64,000 nucleotides of DNA, from assembly GCA_027886175.1 (NCBI GenBank), contig JAJNNQ010000009.1, positions 7,608,501 through 7,672,500 of the forward strand, read 5' to 3'. This document shows, piece after piece, positions 1-12,120 of the stretch. Under the pieces are notes generated by a model. That model was not told where the DNA came from, did not search any database, and saw only the letters and a program-made list of their open reading frames with translations. This DNA is from Phylloscopus collybita. Taxonomy: Eukaryota; Chordata; Aves; Passeriformes; Phylloscopidae. Each line of letters opens with the position of its first letter. Position 1 is the first letter of the stretch. The translations under genes were made by a program, and so were the position numbers.

Positions 1-75
1 GGAGAGCAGTGTTTAGACTGCTAAACCAAAAGAGGAACAACGTCTGTCATTTTATGACCTTAACTTCTGTTTCAG
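1..75 (+). other. HTT: 3' end of the last HTT intron
   Basis: The sequence before the terminal exon ends in a short pyrimidine-rich stretch and TTTCAG, as expected of a vertebrate splice acceptor. Nothing else is visible in it. Confidence 0.85.
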
Positions 76-289
76 TCTTCCACATATTATCAGCAGAATG
101 GGAAAATCAGAGCAAGTGGATGTTAACATCTTCTGTTTGGTGGCCATAGACTTCTACCGACACCAGATCGATGAAGAACTGGATCGGAGAGCCTTCCAGT
201 CCGTGTTTGAGGTGGTAGCATCTCCAGGAACCCCATACCATCGCCTACTGACCTGTTTGCAAAATGTCCACAAGGTCACAGCATGTTGA
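76..289 (+). CDS. HTT: Huntingtin, terminal coding exon (partial gene)
   Basis: This is the last coding exon of huntingtin, the large HEAT-repeat scaffold protein (about 3,100 residues) that works in vesicle transport, autophagy and transcription together with HAP40. The exon follows a pyrimidine-rich tract ending in TTTCAG at 71-75. Its first base completes a codon split across the intron, and 70 residues follow, starting [10 protein letters not shown], up to TGA at 287-289. I recognised it by the very conserved C-terminal tail with [15 protein letters not shown] and, at the end, [18 protein letters not shown]. As I remember it, the human tail differs only by conservative changes. This piece belongs to the C-terminal HEAT domain. 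The methionine at position 98 is internal and not a start. All other HTT exons lie before the window, so the gene reads left to right into the window's first 5 kb. I am very sure of this identity. Confidence 0.97.
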
Positions 290-1925
290 ACATCCTGATG
301 TGTAGTGGAACTGCATGACTAGTGTTGGAATATGAATTATGAGGAATGCAAGATCAAGAAAATACCTGGGGTTGCATTTGTGATAAATACGGACCTGTCA
401 GTTTTCCTTCCAGCATGCATGGACAAGTGCTCTGCAGCACTGGAAATCACCTGAGAAGTCAAGTGTAGTTGTTGTTGACACCAAGCACCTCTAAGTGGAA
501 TGAAGTATGTCAGTGTTTTTCAAGTGATGTTGGGGACTAATGGGAGCCACACATCCTAGCTGTAAAATATGTGCTAGTACCACATGCAAGATAGCTGGTA
601 TTCCTTTTCTTCCCAATATGCAGCTGAAGCTACTGTGGTGCAGCCAGTAAGACACTGACAGACTGTTATTGCAACCTGCAGTCATTAGCCAACTTCATAG
701 TTTTATGTACCTGTATATACTGTTGTGTAGTACAGAATAGAATTTGTTTCCTAATGTCTCTCCCAAACAAGGAAAAGAGAAAATGGCTTTTATGATTTAC
801 ACTTCCAGCATGTAATTTCTCTCTCTGGACTTTCTGATATCCAGTGGTGTATGTGTTGGTGATACCAGAGATATAGTGCACATACGTAACCACACATTTT
901 TCTTTTTTCTTCTCAGGATTTCAAATTTGAGTACAGTATATCAGTGAAAGAAATTTTAACTTAAATATTTCTATATTATGTACAGTATGTAAAATTGTAA
1001 GATGTGTGGTGCATGAGCTGTGCTATAATTGGAGATGAACAAAAGCCATGCTACTTGAATGTCTTGACATCTGTATTGTCCTCATTTTTTTTCCTCGTGC
1101 TTCAATTCATGTTCCTTTTGGAAATCCATCTTTATGTACAGATTACATCTTGTTTTGCATCTCACTTTTTCTTAAAGTGCTTTAAAACTGGAATATGTTG
1201 ATTAATTTGTCTTGAGAAACAGTACTAAGGAGGCATTCTTGTGATCCACTTTACTGTAGCTTTTTTTGAATTCCTTTGAGACATAATGGTAAAAAAGAGG
1301 ACTAGTCACTCTGGATCGAACTTCAGATACTTAAGCAACTGCTCTTATTTGCTGCACAGCGTTTTAAGAGACAAAATGGTGCAAGCTCCCCAGTAGTCAA
1401 CAACCATTTGACCTTTCCTAACTGAGACCATGGAGTCATCTGGACCACTCTCATGTAAACAAATACACGGTAGCAGTAAAGAATCAGAAGGCTGCTGTGG
1501 TCTACTTTGGGACTGGCAAAAGTGTTAGATTACACAACCTCTTTTATTACCTGTTGTATCCATAATGCTTTGGACACACATATATCCATGAACTTCAGGA
1601 CACTACACAGGGCCAGATTCAGCTTTTACTCACCACCCAGGGAATGCCATTGATTCCTAAGCTTTACATGAGGAAATCTAGCACAGCGTTTGTCTTTAGT
1701 TGTATTTAAGTCTTTCATTATAAAGAAATGATACCTTGGTTCTCAGTCAGATCCTACATTTAACCTCTCTTCATTTTCTTACCACACCTTTTGGTGACAC
1801 TTGGAAAAAAGAGATAGTGTTGTCAGGAGGAGCATGTACTGTATGTATTTCTGTATATAATGTATATGTTGAAATTATACACATGTGACAACATTTAATG
1901 TATACAGATGTGTATATTTGTATTT

Positions 1926-1931
1926 ATTAAA
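1926..1931 (+). promoter_or_regulatory. Candidate poly(A) signal ATTAAA, HTT
   Basis: The common variant signal ATTAAA sits in an AU-rich stretch about 1.6 kb after the HTT stop. The downstream sequence is only weakly GU-rich, so this is a weak candidate for a shorter HTT mRNA. Confidence 0.3.
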
Positions 1932-2217
1932 CCCATGTATTTAAACTAATTCCAATCTAGACCAAAAATTGTTGCTTCTGCCCGTAAATTGATTACAAAG
2001 GAATTGTCCACTGGTGTCGCTTCCTTTTAGAAACTGGTAGAGGAAATTGATAGTATGGGCAGCAGAAACAACTGTAGATGTTGCTGTATTTAGCTCTCTA
2101 CAGGTCTTATTATCTAGAGCAATTATTTCTGTCCTTAGTTGGGTTACTCTTCTTCCTTGGGCCACAGCACTGTGGTGATTTTTAAAAGAAACTGAACAGG
2201 ATTTCAGAAAAAGGTTT

Positions 2218-2223
2218 AATAAA
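2218..2223 (+). promoter_or_regulatory. Candidate poly(A) signal AATAAA, HTT
   Basis: A canonical AATAAA is followed within 40 bases by a GU/U-rich stretch that includes GTTTGAAAGTTTTTGAG. This arrangement suits cleavage and polyadenylation about 1.95 kb after the HTT stop codon. Confidence 0.4.
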
Positions 2224-3643
2224 ATAGATACTGTTTGAAAGTTTTTGAGTTATATTGGAAATTATCTTAATTCTGATAAAAGTCTAATTCCAGGCAGTGA
2301 GATCTAATGCCCTGTGTTTGCATTAAGGGGTAGTATAGATCACTCTTCCCTTTTGTAATCACCAATAATCGTTTTGTACTGTAAACCCACGCACCAGTCA
2401 GTTTTTGTATGATATATAGTTTAAGTGAAGATATTTTTGTAAGCTATTTTCCAGAATTTAAAATAGATTTTAATATATTTTTTAAGCATCAGGTTAGTCA
2501 AATTTTCACCATATAACAGTATATGTTGTTATGAAACTGTTAAATTCTTCATAACTTTAAGCTCCTCATGATTAACATAGACCAGCTGGTTACTTTACAT
2601 TGGGATCACGGGAGCTAGACCCTTTATGAAACTTTCCAAACCAGCTTGGGACTTGCTATAGAGTCTTTCAAGCCAGTGAAGAAATACATTGAATTAAGCA
2701 GGCAGCACAGCTGGGTGAAAAATTAGATGTGACAGACTCCCATTCCTCAAATGCCTCTTGCCAGCCTTAGAGCAAATATTTGCATTACCTGTTTCAAGAC
2801 AAGCTCTAGAGCTGATGCACTGAGTTTTAACCTCACACAGATTCACTGGTAGTAATAACTTCATCTGTTTTAGCCTCTCTTGGAGATTTGTTGTAGTATA
2901 TATACCTCCTGTAATGTGTCCTAAGTGTCTAAAGAAGGGCACCTCCTCTTAGGAAATTCTCTGTGACCTGAAGGAGTTGTAGCTTAAGGGTCTTCCTAGT
3001 GTGGGAGCGCACTGCAGTAGTGCTTCAGTTCAGACATTTCACTGCAGCACACTTTCCTCTCTTCTTCCTAGACATTCTTTCCACACCCTCATTTCTTTTG
3101 GAATGAAATCATACTCAAAATCACCCTGTCTGCTTTTAGTGACACGAGCCACGAGGTGTGCCATAGGGGCAGTAATAGAAGAACAGTGGCCACAAAGGGA
3201 TTCTGATGTTGGATTTAAAGGAAATAAAAATACTGCTTATCCTTTGAGATTGACTCTATGCAAGAGTTTATTTCACAGAGTGTTTTTAACTCGCTGTAAA
3301 CAGAAAGCTAATTCTGAAAATCAGGCTGTTCATTTTTTCATTGAGATCAGGGTAGAAGTGTGCTTGGTCTTCAGACATACATTTGGTGTCCTGGCTACAC
3401 AAAGCAGGCAGCGTCTTTAATGTGCTTTGCAGTGAAAGTGGCTTCTTTGCAGCCTTACAAGATAAGAGGTATGGCATGACTGGGAGCATACTTGAGACAG
3501 ATTAGTGTTTAAAACTTCAGTTACAATTCAGTTGTCAAAGAAACTACATTACTAAATCTATAACGTGGTCCTCCCCTACGAACACTGTATGCCAGTCAAC
3601 TTGTTATGAATAGCTTTTGGATCAGCTACCCACTGGCCCATTA

Positions 3644-3649
3644 AATAAA
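3644..3649 (+). promoter_or_regulatory. Candidate poly(A) signal AATAAA, HTT long form
   Basis: AATAAA is followed directly by a U/GU-rich element (GTTTGCTTTGTG). It would give a 3' UTR of about 3.4 kb, close to the roughly 3.9 kb of the mammalian long form. I consider it the best-formed site, but AATAAA also occurs at 3223, 4222 and 5043. Confidence 0.45.
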
Positions 3650-5042
3650 GTTTGCTTTGTGATTCATTTCAGCATGCCCCCTTCCTTGCACTGAGTGCAA
3701 GAGTGAGGAGTTGCAAACAACAACTTATTGTAAACCAGTTCTTATTTGCGGGATTCAAAGTGTTTTCTTTACTATTTATGTTGTTTTCCAGTTGCAATTG
3801 AATGTGAGTTTACTTAAATCTTCTCTGAAGTGTATACTCAGATGTCATTTCTTGCCTAAAGCATCTAGTAAATGATTGTGTGTTACTTTTGCTTTGGTAG
3901 GAATGCCTTCTTAGCACCAAGACATTGCTTTTTTTTTAACCACCAGCAGCATTCCGAAAGCACTGAGTAATGAGTGAGCAGATTTAGGTCAAATGAAGGG
4001 GGGAACAAGTGGAACCTTTTGGGTTAAAAGTAATTTCTTGATATTTAGTAGATTTGCCTTAAGAACATTCTGTCTTGCCATTCTCCTTTTTCAATGGCTG
4101 TTAACTTTATAGCAGATAAGGAGGTTGTGTCAAAACACTGCAGACGGTTCTCCAAGAGCAGCAGACCTGGTTTGTCCTAAGATTTTGTGGAGCTGTCAGG
4201 GCTGAGCATTTATGCTTCCATAATAAAAGAAATTTTAGGGTGTAATGAGCAATAAATAATAGCAATAAGCAGTTTATCATTAAATTCAGTCATTCAGGAT
4301 CTTACCCAGTGGTTGAAACGGATGGGAGAGGAAGATGGGGAGTTAATTGAGTACATTCATTGCATAAATCAGACTTTTTCCATGTACAATCCCGACTAAA
4401 CTTTTTAAAGGTAGAAATCAACTGAGTGACAATGGTAGATGCTTTGCTCTTTTAAAACAGTTTTGGTTGTAAGGACACAATTGATGAAAGTTACAAGAGT
4501 GCAAAATACTTTGCTAATTTTTAAGTAGTTTAAGTATTTTAAAGTGAAAACAAGCTGCTGTAAAAACTAGAGTAAGCAATGTAGCAAAATTTTGGAGAAA
4601 TTATGTTAATTTAACCGAATAAGAGATTTTGGGTGAACTCTTTGTGCATGCTACCTAAGTATCCATTTAAAAATCTTGAGAATCCCACAGTCATACCCAG
4701 GAGAGCTTCTACTGTATATCAAAATTTTAGCTGCATTCAGATAACTGGGTATAAATGCTGCAGAGCCTTTGTGAAGCATGTGCTGCTTTTGTCATGTCCA
4801 TTTTGTGTGAGCCTATTCCCATCAGTCCGTGTGTACACACCACCAACTTGGATAAACTTGACAAGGAAAAGGTAACGCACCCTGTGGTGGGGTACAGTTT
4901 GGGGGCAATGATGAGCAAAACCTTGGAGCCCCAACCTGAAAATCATTTGTACTCAAGGGAAAAAGATAGCATATAATTTTAGATGTATGTTTAAGTTTAA
5001 AAAAAAAATGCTGAAAATACTGCACATTGAAACTAAAAGAGA

Positions 5043-5048
5043 AAATAA
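5043..5048 (+). promoter_or_regulatory. Candidate distal poly(A) signal AATAAA, HTT
   Basis: AATAAA is followed by a U-rich downstream region (GTGATTTTTCTCTGG). If used, this is the outermost HTT end, giving a 3' UTR of about 4.8 kb. It is chosen only on motif and context. Confidence 0.35.
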
Positions 5049-5059
5049 AATGCAACTAT

Positions 5060-8000
5060 TACTGTAAGTGATTTTTCTCTGGTTATTTAAAAAAAGGGCT
5101 TGATGCATTCTTACTAGAGTTTTTCCCCAGTATCTCTTCTTTTCAGAAACTATCAGTTCTTTTCAGCAACTGAGTACTATTAAGATGTGCAAGAATACTT
5201 GAACTCTCTGCAAATGTAGCTATGCTGCACAATCACTGCTGTTTGCAATTAACCAAGAACTATCACAGTCGAGCTTTTAATTATATCTAATAGTTATGCT
5301 TGCCAAAACTTCTCTGGGATTCTAGATGAGATCAGAAAAGGCAAAATTTAAGTGTACAGCTGTATTTGTGAATGAGAGTGTATTTATCCACAGCAGTCCT
5401 GGGGAGGGATAACGTTACACAGGAGAAGAAATGGTTTAACTTGCCGAAGCTTGGTTTCCCAGCTGTTGTTGGGCTTGCATCTTAAAAGAAATTTCTGGGT
5501 GGTCCTGCTGCTGAACACTGGAGGATCTCTTGCAGTACTCAACGGCTCAGAGACATCTTGTTTTGATTAACTTAGCAGCACTTGGCTGTTCTCTGGAAAC
5601 TCTGGCATAAAGTTTGAAGTAGTAGCTTAATGTAGCAAGCACGTGCTGCTTTTGTCCTTGGTCAAAGTAGCTTCTTTTACATCTTGTTTTTCCTTGTCGG
5701 CGTTGGTGGTGACTGATCTGCCGCTGGGTCACCTTTTAGTGTAGCTGTGGAGCTGAGGGACAGAACTGGGCTGTGGTAAGTGCCTTTGTCTGCAGAGCTG
5801 GAGACTTGTTTGAGTAATAAACTCTTCATCTTTTTGTCACTCAGGAAAAACCATTTAATTTCTGGAAATATTACCCCTAAAGATGAATTGCCAGGCACAG
5901 GGAGCTGAAGCATTGCACTTAGTAGACTGGAACTTTTTAATTTACTAGAACTTTTTTGCTTTCCTCACTGCCCTTCCTGTCCTGTATAGGTAAAGTGCTT
6001 TTTTTTTCCTACTTCTTAGGCAGTGCAGCTGTAAAGGGTATTGCTGCCATCATTTGGGAATTGGCAGGGCTCCACCCCAGTTACAAGACAAAAAGCTTTG
6101 ATTGCCTGTAGAATTAAACATAATTATACCATAAGTTTTGCATAACTGTTTGAAGAGATGAAAAGATTCGTAACTTGTAGGTTTGTTAAAAAGTTGGAAG
6201 TAGGAACACGAAAAAATTCATACAGTTTATATAGAATGTTATCTTTGGAGTGAGCCAAACCTTCTGCTCTTCTACTGCAGCCATAATTCTGCCTTAATTT
6301 TGTTTCTGATCTTTCCCATGGTGTACACATCCAAGTATGGCAGAGCAGTCCCTTACCCCAGGTGCTGTTTTCGTATCCTTCAAGCTGCAAATGTCCTGGG
6401 TAGATTTTGATCAAGTGCAACCTGATTGTTGTACCTCATTATTTACATTTTGGAGTTCTTTTGAGTTCTGCAGCCAGGCTGCAGTGTTTGGGCTCGAAGC
6501 AAAATGCATCCCTGAGGGCTGGGTTTGACCATGCACCAGATGCCCACAGAGCTGTGAGCCAGATTAAGTCAGACCATTTAAATACAAGGTTTTTGCTAAT
6601 CTAGCTCATCTTGAATTACATGCACTGTAATACTTCAAGTCAATGTTGAAATAACATCTCCAAATTAGAATCTTAGTCTTTTCTACCCCTTTCTTCCCCT
6701 GAGGAAGAGGCACTAAATGTGTTTTCATCCCTGTCTTGCTGTTAAATGGCTCTAGGATTGAGGCATCTGTCTTGTCCAATGGGAAGGCAAGTGCAAAGCT
6801 TGCTAACTTAACTTTTCTTGGTGTGTCTTGTTAATGTTGACATTTCAAATACCATCTTTGGCATTTGATTTAACATCTATGAAAATAACAATTAATTGTT
6901 TAACTTTTATTTCAGGCAAGTTTGGGCAGATACTCTTAATTACACTTTGTTCATAGTAATTTTTCTTTGCCTTCTTAACTGCTTCAAACTACCACTGTTT
7001 TAAATGAATGCTGGATGCTGCAGATCTGGGAGGTATTTTTAAGTGCTTTTGAGGCTTCTGATCCTTCCATCTCTTGGTAATGGGGCTTAAGCTCATTCCT
7101 TCTCCTGTCTTTTTTCCTCTGCCTTGGCTGCCAGAGTAAATATTTCACCTGTTGAATACTTTAAAATGAAACTTGTATGTCATCAGTAGATTGGTACATG
7201 ACTAACAGAGGATGAGACTGAATGATCCAAAGTACCTGGAGTTTATGAATTAATTGGAAGTCCCGAAGAAATGAATCTTTAGAAGGGGATCAAATAAAAC
7301 TGCATTTTTTTTGCTACCTAATGTAGCAATCTAAGAATATTGCTCAGATTTTATCTCCATCAGTACCAAAGTTGAATGCTTTCACAAATGATGTTTCAAT
7401 CTGTACTTTTGCTGCTTTACTGCTTTTGTGGGCGTCTTGGGGATGGTTCTGTCTGTGCTCCCTGAAGCAGCATATTTATATACTGCAGTTACTTAAATGT
7501 GAGCTTGTGGATAATACCTGTTCCTGTTGCAGTGTGATCTGATAATATTTAAAAAAAAAAAAGTGAGAAACATGATGTGGCAGCTGGGAAACTTGCAGGC
7601 AGCACTAACAGTAATAGTGAAAGGACCTGCTGCTTCAGAAAACATTATTTGGGACCAAGTCACATTATCAGTGGTAAACAGAGGCTTGTATTATGCTGAC
7701 AGGTTAATTTTCCAGCTCTCCCACTGGCCTGCTCTGGGGTTTGAGAGTATCCCTCTGTGGGAAAGATACAGCAAACTTGGTCTGATTCGAGTTGAGTTGT
7801 CTCAGATGACAGGATTAAGCAAATCTATGTTTCTTAGATCCATAAAAATCCAAACTGCGTATTATACCTTTGAAAATAATGATGAATCCAGGGGTGATGA
7901 TGGAGTGTTGCAAGAAGTCATGCTGAGTTATCGTGTTACACTTGAAAATATTGCTGCACCATATGTACTGGTGAAAGTATGAGGTGCTCAGTTTGTTGCA

Positions 8001-9670
8001 TTGAGACTTAGAGGGCCAAAAGTTCTTTTGTGTTTCTGCTGATGGGTTAAATATCGTCAAAGTGGTTATTAATTATTAACTTAGTGAGGTCTGGCTCTCC
8101 TTTGTCTGTGCTGCTTTTGTTCTCAGTTTGACTGCATTAACTCTAGATGAAATATGAATGCCAGTCCCAAACTAACAATGATTAAACTGTATTATTCTGT
8201 GTAGCTTAAGTACATGAAAAAAAAAAAAAATCAGGACAGGAGATCAAATTTATTACTTCATGTGTACTCAGTCATGTTTTATTGGCTATAAAATCTCTTG
8301 TAGACAGGATAGCTTTAGAAGCCGAGTAGCATAAACAAGAATTTAGTCCTAAATTACATATTTTGAAGAGATTTTCAAAGCCTGTCATGAGATGGGTGTT
8401 CATTCAAAAGAAAATAATTAAAAGTTGACATTTTTAGAAGGGCTAAAAAGGAGTAGTGATGAGGGTTGTCTGACATGTTTTTCCATTGTGCTTTTCTGCT
8501 CTAAAGCTCCAGGATGTGATGCAGGAAGGAAGGATAGGATTTGTGCAGCAGCCTGGTGTGTGCTATATGTGAGTAAAGGACCTTTTGTCTGCTGAGGGTC
8601 AATTATGGACAGGGAAAAATATCCATGTTTGTTAAAAAAATATATATATTCCCGACCACAAGCAGTTGGATGGTTCATTGCAGCCTGTTGCAGGTCATTA
8701 CTTTTTCTTTGTGCAATTATATATGCATGCAAATATCTATCATCATCTGGATATATCATATATAATATATCATGATCCAGGCAGTTTGTGGACCTTGAAG
8801 AGGTCTCCTTGGAGACCAAACAGCTGTGGTGCTGCACCCAAGGACAGAGAAGCATTTATGACACTTTGAAGGACATTGCAGGACAGAGCCAGGATGATTC
8901 CTCCTGGGAAAGGGAGGTTTTATGTAGTGTGGTTGCAAGGTACAGCCCAGGGACCAAGGAATGGTAGGAAACAGCATCTTCTTGTTCTTCACCTTCAATG
9001 GCTTTGCCCACTTCACCACATTATGTGTGAAAATGTTGAAGGTTCCTGTTACTAAAGGTGTGAGAGTATTTTTTAGGTTGCTCCCAGCTTTTGGGTTTAG
9101 TTTTCTGTTGCACTATAAACACTATGGGTGTTTATAGAGCGGCAAGGAAAAGAAACCCATTTTCAGTAAGCTGTGATAGTAAGTTGAAGGAAGGTTGCAG
9201 AACTTGAAACTGCTTCTTAGTAGTGTTCTTCACCCTTAGACTTAGACCTTGAGTGTTCCTTTATATTTGATTATGAAAAGAATAAATACTTTATTTTTTC
9301 TTTGAACTACAGTTTTCCCTGTAAATTACTATTCCACATTCAGCCAGAACTTTCTTCTTTTTATACAGGTGCCTTTCATCCACTTGAGGAAAGCAAATGT
9401 GATTTTTTTTCTCTCTGGAAAATCAAAAATACTAAAAGTTTTTCTCCTTTTTCTAGTTACATTTTGCTGCATTTTTCTCTAGTGAGAGTCTGATGTTTTG
9501 AATTTTCACAGGTAATATTCTTACCTTGTTTGGTTTCTTGATTGCATTCCAAAAGTTTCTTCTTTGAAAAGATGTTACTTTTAAGTTACACAGTTTTGAT
9601 GTACCAACGTTCATTGCGGGCTGCAACATTCATTAGGGCTTATCAGACAGCCACTGGTTTCCCAGATCCT
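5060..9670. other. Intergenic, no gene recognised
   Basis: No exon, RNA gene or full repeat could be supported here. Visible details are short A runs (7551-7562, 8218-8230) and an AT-rich patch at 8640-8775 with an octamer-like ATGCAAAT. A small palindrome at 8802-8817 is made of 7-bp arms around TT (GGTCTCC, GGAGACC). A 151-codon open frame at 7527-7982 matches no family I know. Confidence 0.5.
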
Positions 9671-9674
9671 CCTC

Positions 9675-9910
9675 CTGGAGGACAGAAGTGATGCTTATTT
9701 CCAGTCCTCAGGAACCTCCTCTGATGGCCACAGCCTGTCTGACATCAGCCAGACTCCTCAGCCCCATGGATGCATCCCACATCATCCTGTGGGCTTGTGT
9801 GTGCCCATCTTGTTTAAATGTTCCCCAATTTCCTTCTCCTCCTTCGTGGCTCCAGACCTCCCCATGGGTGGAACCGGGATTCCTGGCATCCTCCACCAAA
9901 TTTGGTGCTA
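9675..9910 (-). mobile_element. CR1 LINE fragment (N-terminal part of reverse transcriptase)
   Basis: The reverse strand resembles the CR1 ORF2 segment before the RT catalytic core. It has the pattern of a block ending REHLxKLDTHK, then a PDGMHP-like block and a GEVPEDWK-like block, here broken by substitutions and frameshifts. The nucleotide phrases TTTCCAGTCCTCAGGAACCT and GCTTGTGTGTGCCCATCTTG are typical of avian CR1 copies read in antisense. It is dead and truncated at both ends. It cannot be the 5' part of the neighbouring CR1 at 10857-12120, because for a - strand copy that part should lie to the right. Confidence 0.7.
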
Positions 9911-10856
9911 CTGGACATGAGCTTTGGTTTTCATTTCCCTTTCAGAAACGTGCTTTCATTATGCTTCTAGTACTGAACAAGAGTGCTGCATGCAGGCTTT
10001 TCTCAGAGCAGCCCAGCAGAGAGCAGGCACAGCCCCCGAGGGCTCCCTGTCCTGCTGCTCCCCACGGGCCTCCCGTCCCACCGCGGGTCTGCTCCACGCT
10101 GGGCTGGTGCCAGCTGCCTTTGAGGCCTGGGGAGGGAGAGCCTGTCGGGGACCATTGGTGACAGATTAACACCTGAATTCACAGCCAGGTGCTGAAGTGG
10201 CCTCTTCCCGAGGTAAAGGCTTTTGTAGCTTTTCCAGTTAACTTTGAGCTCTCCTGCCTTTCCTGCTCGCATGGTTTAGCTTTGACTTTCTTCTCCTTAT
10301 CTGTCACTAGAGAGTAATTGCCCCTTTCATAAAGACCTTGCTTTAACCTTGAACAGCAGTTCCCGTGGCACCTGATGTGCATTATGAACTATATATACTG
10401 ATGAAAGAGTGAGGTACAGTCCTAATGTCTTCCTTGATGTTTTCTTTTTGAATCTGTTTCAAGGAGCCCTTTCAGATGGGACATGAAAGCTCTCCCATTA
10501 TTATGAAATTCCTTATGAAATATTTTTGTTTTGAAAAAAAAAGACGTATTTAGAATAGTAGGGTAAAAGCATAGTTTTATCAGGCTGAAGCTGCAATATT
10601 CAAGCTGTTTCCAGTTGCTCTTATCTGTGCTTTCATCTGGTTCTAAACATGAAATGGGCATTTCATTATTAAATGCATACAGAGCCTTTCATTCTGGGAG
10701 ATACTCCTGTACACACTTCAATGGGGACTTTTGCAGTATGTGGTAACTTACAAGCAAAAGGTTTTTATGACAATACTCTGAGAGGGAGTGCTGCAATAGG
10801 ATTCTGTACTGGAGAGGGAGAACTCTCCTTTCAGGACATGGTTGAGGAGACTCACC
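9911..10856. other. Intergenic, no gene recognised
   Basis: This stretch is GC-moderate between two CR1 fragments. Overlapping open frames occur on both strands at about 9920-10270, but none resembles a known protein. An A run lies at 10535-10542. No further feature is seen. Confidence 0.45.
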
Positions 10857-12120
10857 GAATCACAGCATGACTGAGGTTGGAAGGGGCATCTGGTCCAACC
10901 CTGCTGAGGCCGGGTCAAGCCAGAGCACATGGCACAGGATTGTGTCCAGATGGTTCTTGAATATCTCCAGTGAGGGACACTCCACACTCTCTCTGTGCAG
11001 CCTGTTCCAGTGCTCAGAACATCAAAGAGGTTTTTCCTCATACTCAGGTGGAACTTCCTGTGCATCAGTTTCTGCCACTGCCTCTTGTCCTGTTGCTTGA
11101 CACCGCTGAGCAGAGTCTGATCCGTGTTCCTGACACCCTCCCTGCAGATACTGATGGACATTGATGAGGGCCCCTCTCAGTTCAAGGCTGAACAGGCTCA
11201 GCTCCCTCAGCCTTTCCTCATAAAAGAGACTCTCTTTAATCATCTTTGTCACACTCCACTGGACCCAGTCCAGGATCTCCGTGTCTCTCTTGTCCTGAGG
11301 AACCCAGAACTGGACACAGCACTCCCGATGTGTCTCACCAGGGCTCAGCAGAGGGGCAGGATCACCCCCCTTGACTTGCTGGCACTGCTCCTGCTAATGC
11401 ACCCCAGGACTCCATTGGCCTTCTTGGCCACAGGGACACACTGCTGGCCCATGGACAGCTTGTGTCCACCAGGACCCCCAGGTCTTTCTCAGCAGAGCTG
11501 CCTTCCAGCAGGTCAGCCCCCAGCCTGTGCTGCTCCATGGGGTTGTTCCTCCCCAGGTGCAGGACCCTGCATTTGCCCTTGATGAATTTCAGAGGGTTCC
11601 TCTCTGCCCATCTCTCCAGCCCATTGAGGTCCCTCTGAAGAGCTGCACAGCTCCCTGGGGTATTGGCCACTTCTCCCAGCTTTGTGTTGGCAGGGAACTT
11701 GCAAAGGAGTCATCTGTTCCTTCATCCAAGTCACTGATAAACAAGTTAAACCACACAGGGCCCAGTGCAGTACCCTTGGGGACACCACTGGTGACAGGTC
11801 TCCATCTGGACCCTGTCCCACTGACCATGACCCTCTGGAATCTACCACTCAGTAGTTCTCAATCCACCCCACTGCCCACTCACCCAGCCCACAATGCCTG
11901 AGTTTGCCCACGAGGATGTTGTGAGGCAAGGTGTCAAAAGCCCTGCTGAAGCCAGGGTAGACAAGATCCATTGCTCTCCCCTCCAGGTAGATGTTCCTTT
12001 ATAGAAGGCAGTCAGGTGGTCAAGCTTGATTTACCTTTAGTGAATCCATGCTGGCTGCTGCTCACCACCTTGTCTGCCATGTGGATATGTGGCAGCTGTT
12101 GTATCTGTCTGTGGATATAA
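10857..12120 (-). mobile_element. CR1 LINE, 3' portion with broken reverse transcriptase
   Basis: A roughly 1.26-kb, 5'-truncated CR1 retrotransposon is inserted in antisense. Its 3' end is at the left, beginning with the avian CR1 pattern GAATCACAG...GGTTGGAAGGGG. Reading the reverse strand from the right gives RT-core text (FSRAFDTLPHNILVGKL, then RPVTSGVPKGTALGPV) and a later block KGKCRVLHLGRNN. After that come GADLLEGSSAEKDLGVLVD and YEERLRELSLFSLELRGAL, the conserved CR1 C-terminus. The blocks lie in different frames and contain stops, and the catalytic DD-containing block is degraded, so the copy is inactive. No target-site duplication was seen, as expected for CR1. The 5' (right) limit is approximate. 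Confidence 0.92.

Larger units (their letters stand above)
290..5055 (+). other. HTT: HTT 3' untranslated region and flank
   Basis: The sequence after the HTT stop codon is AT-rich, has no supported open frame and carries several poly(A) signals, as expected of a long 3' UTR. Known biology: mammalian HTT makes two main mRNAs that differ by about 3 kb of 3' UTR. By analogy this UTR could end at the AATAAA at 3644 (UTR about 3.4 kb) or the one at 5043 (about 4.8 kb), with shorter forms ending near 1.9-2.2 kb. A run of AU-rich sequence at about 1840-1930 includes TATTTATT, an AU-rich-element-like motif. An imperfect 20-bp tandem duplication (core CTTTTCAG) lies just beyond, at 5139-5175. Which end is used cannot be read from the sequence. 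Confidence 0.65.

Noticed and set aside
7527..7982. 151-codon open frame on the + strand
   Set aside because: No known domain, the apparent start is not a convincing initiation site, and the frame passes through a poly(A) run read as lysines. It is of a length expected by chance in 64 kb.
9688..10161. 157-codon open frame on the + strand
   Set aside because: Its first half is antisense to a CR1 reverse-transcriptase fragment and the rest is GC-rich without similarity to any family.
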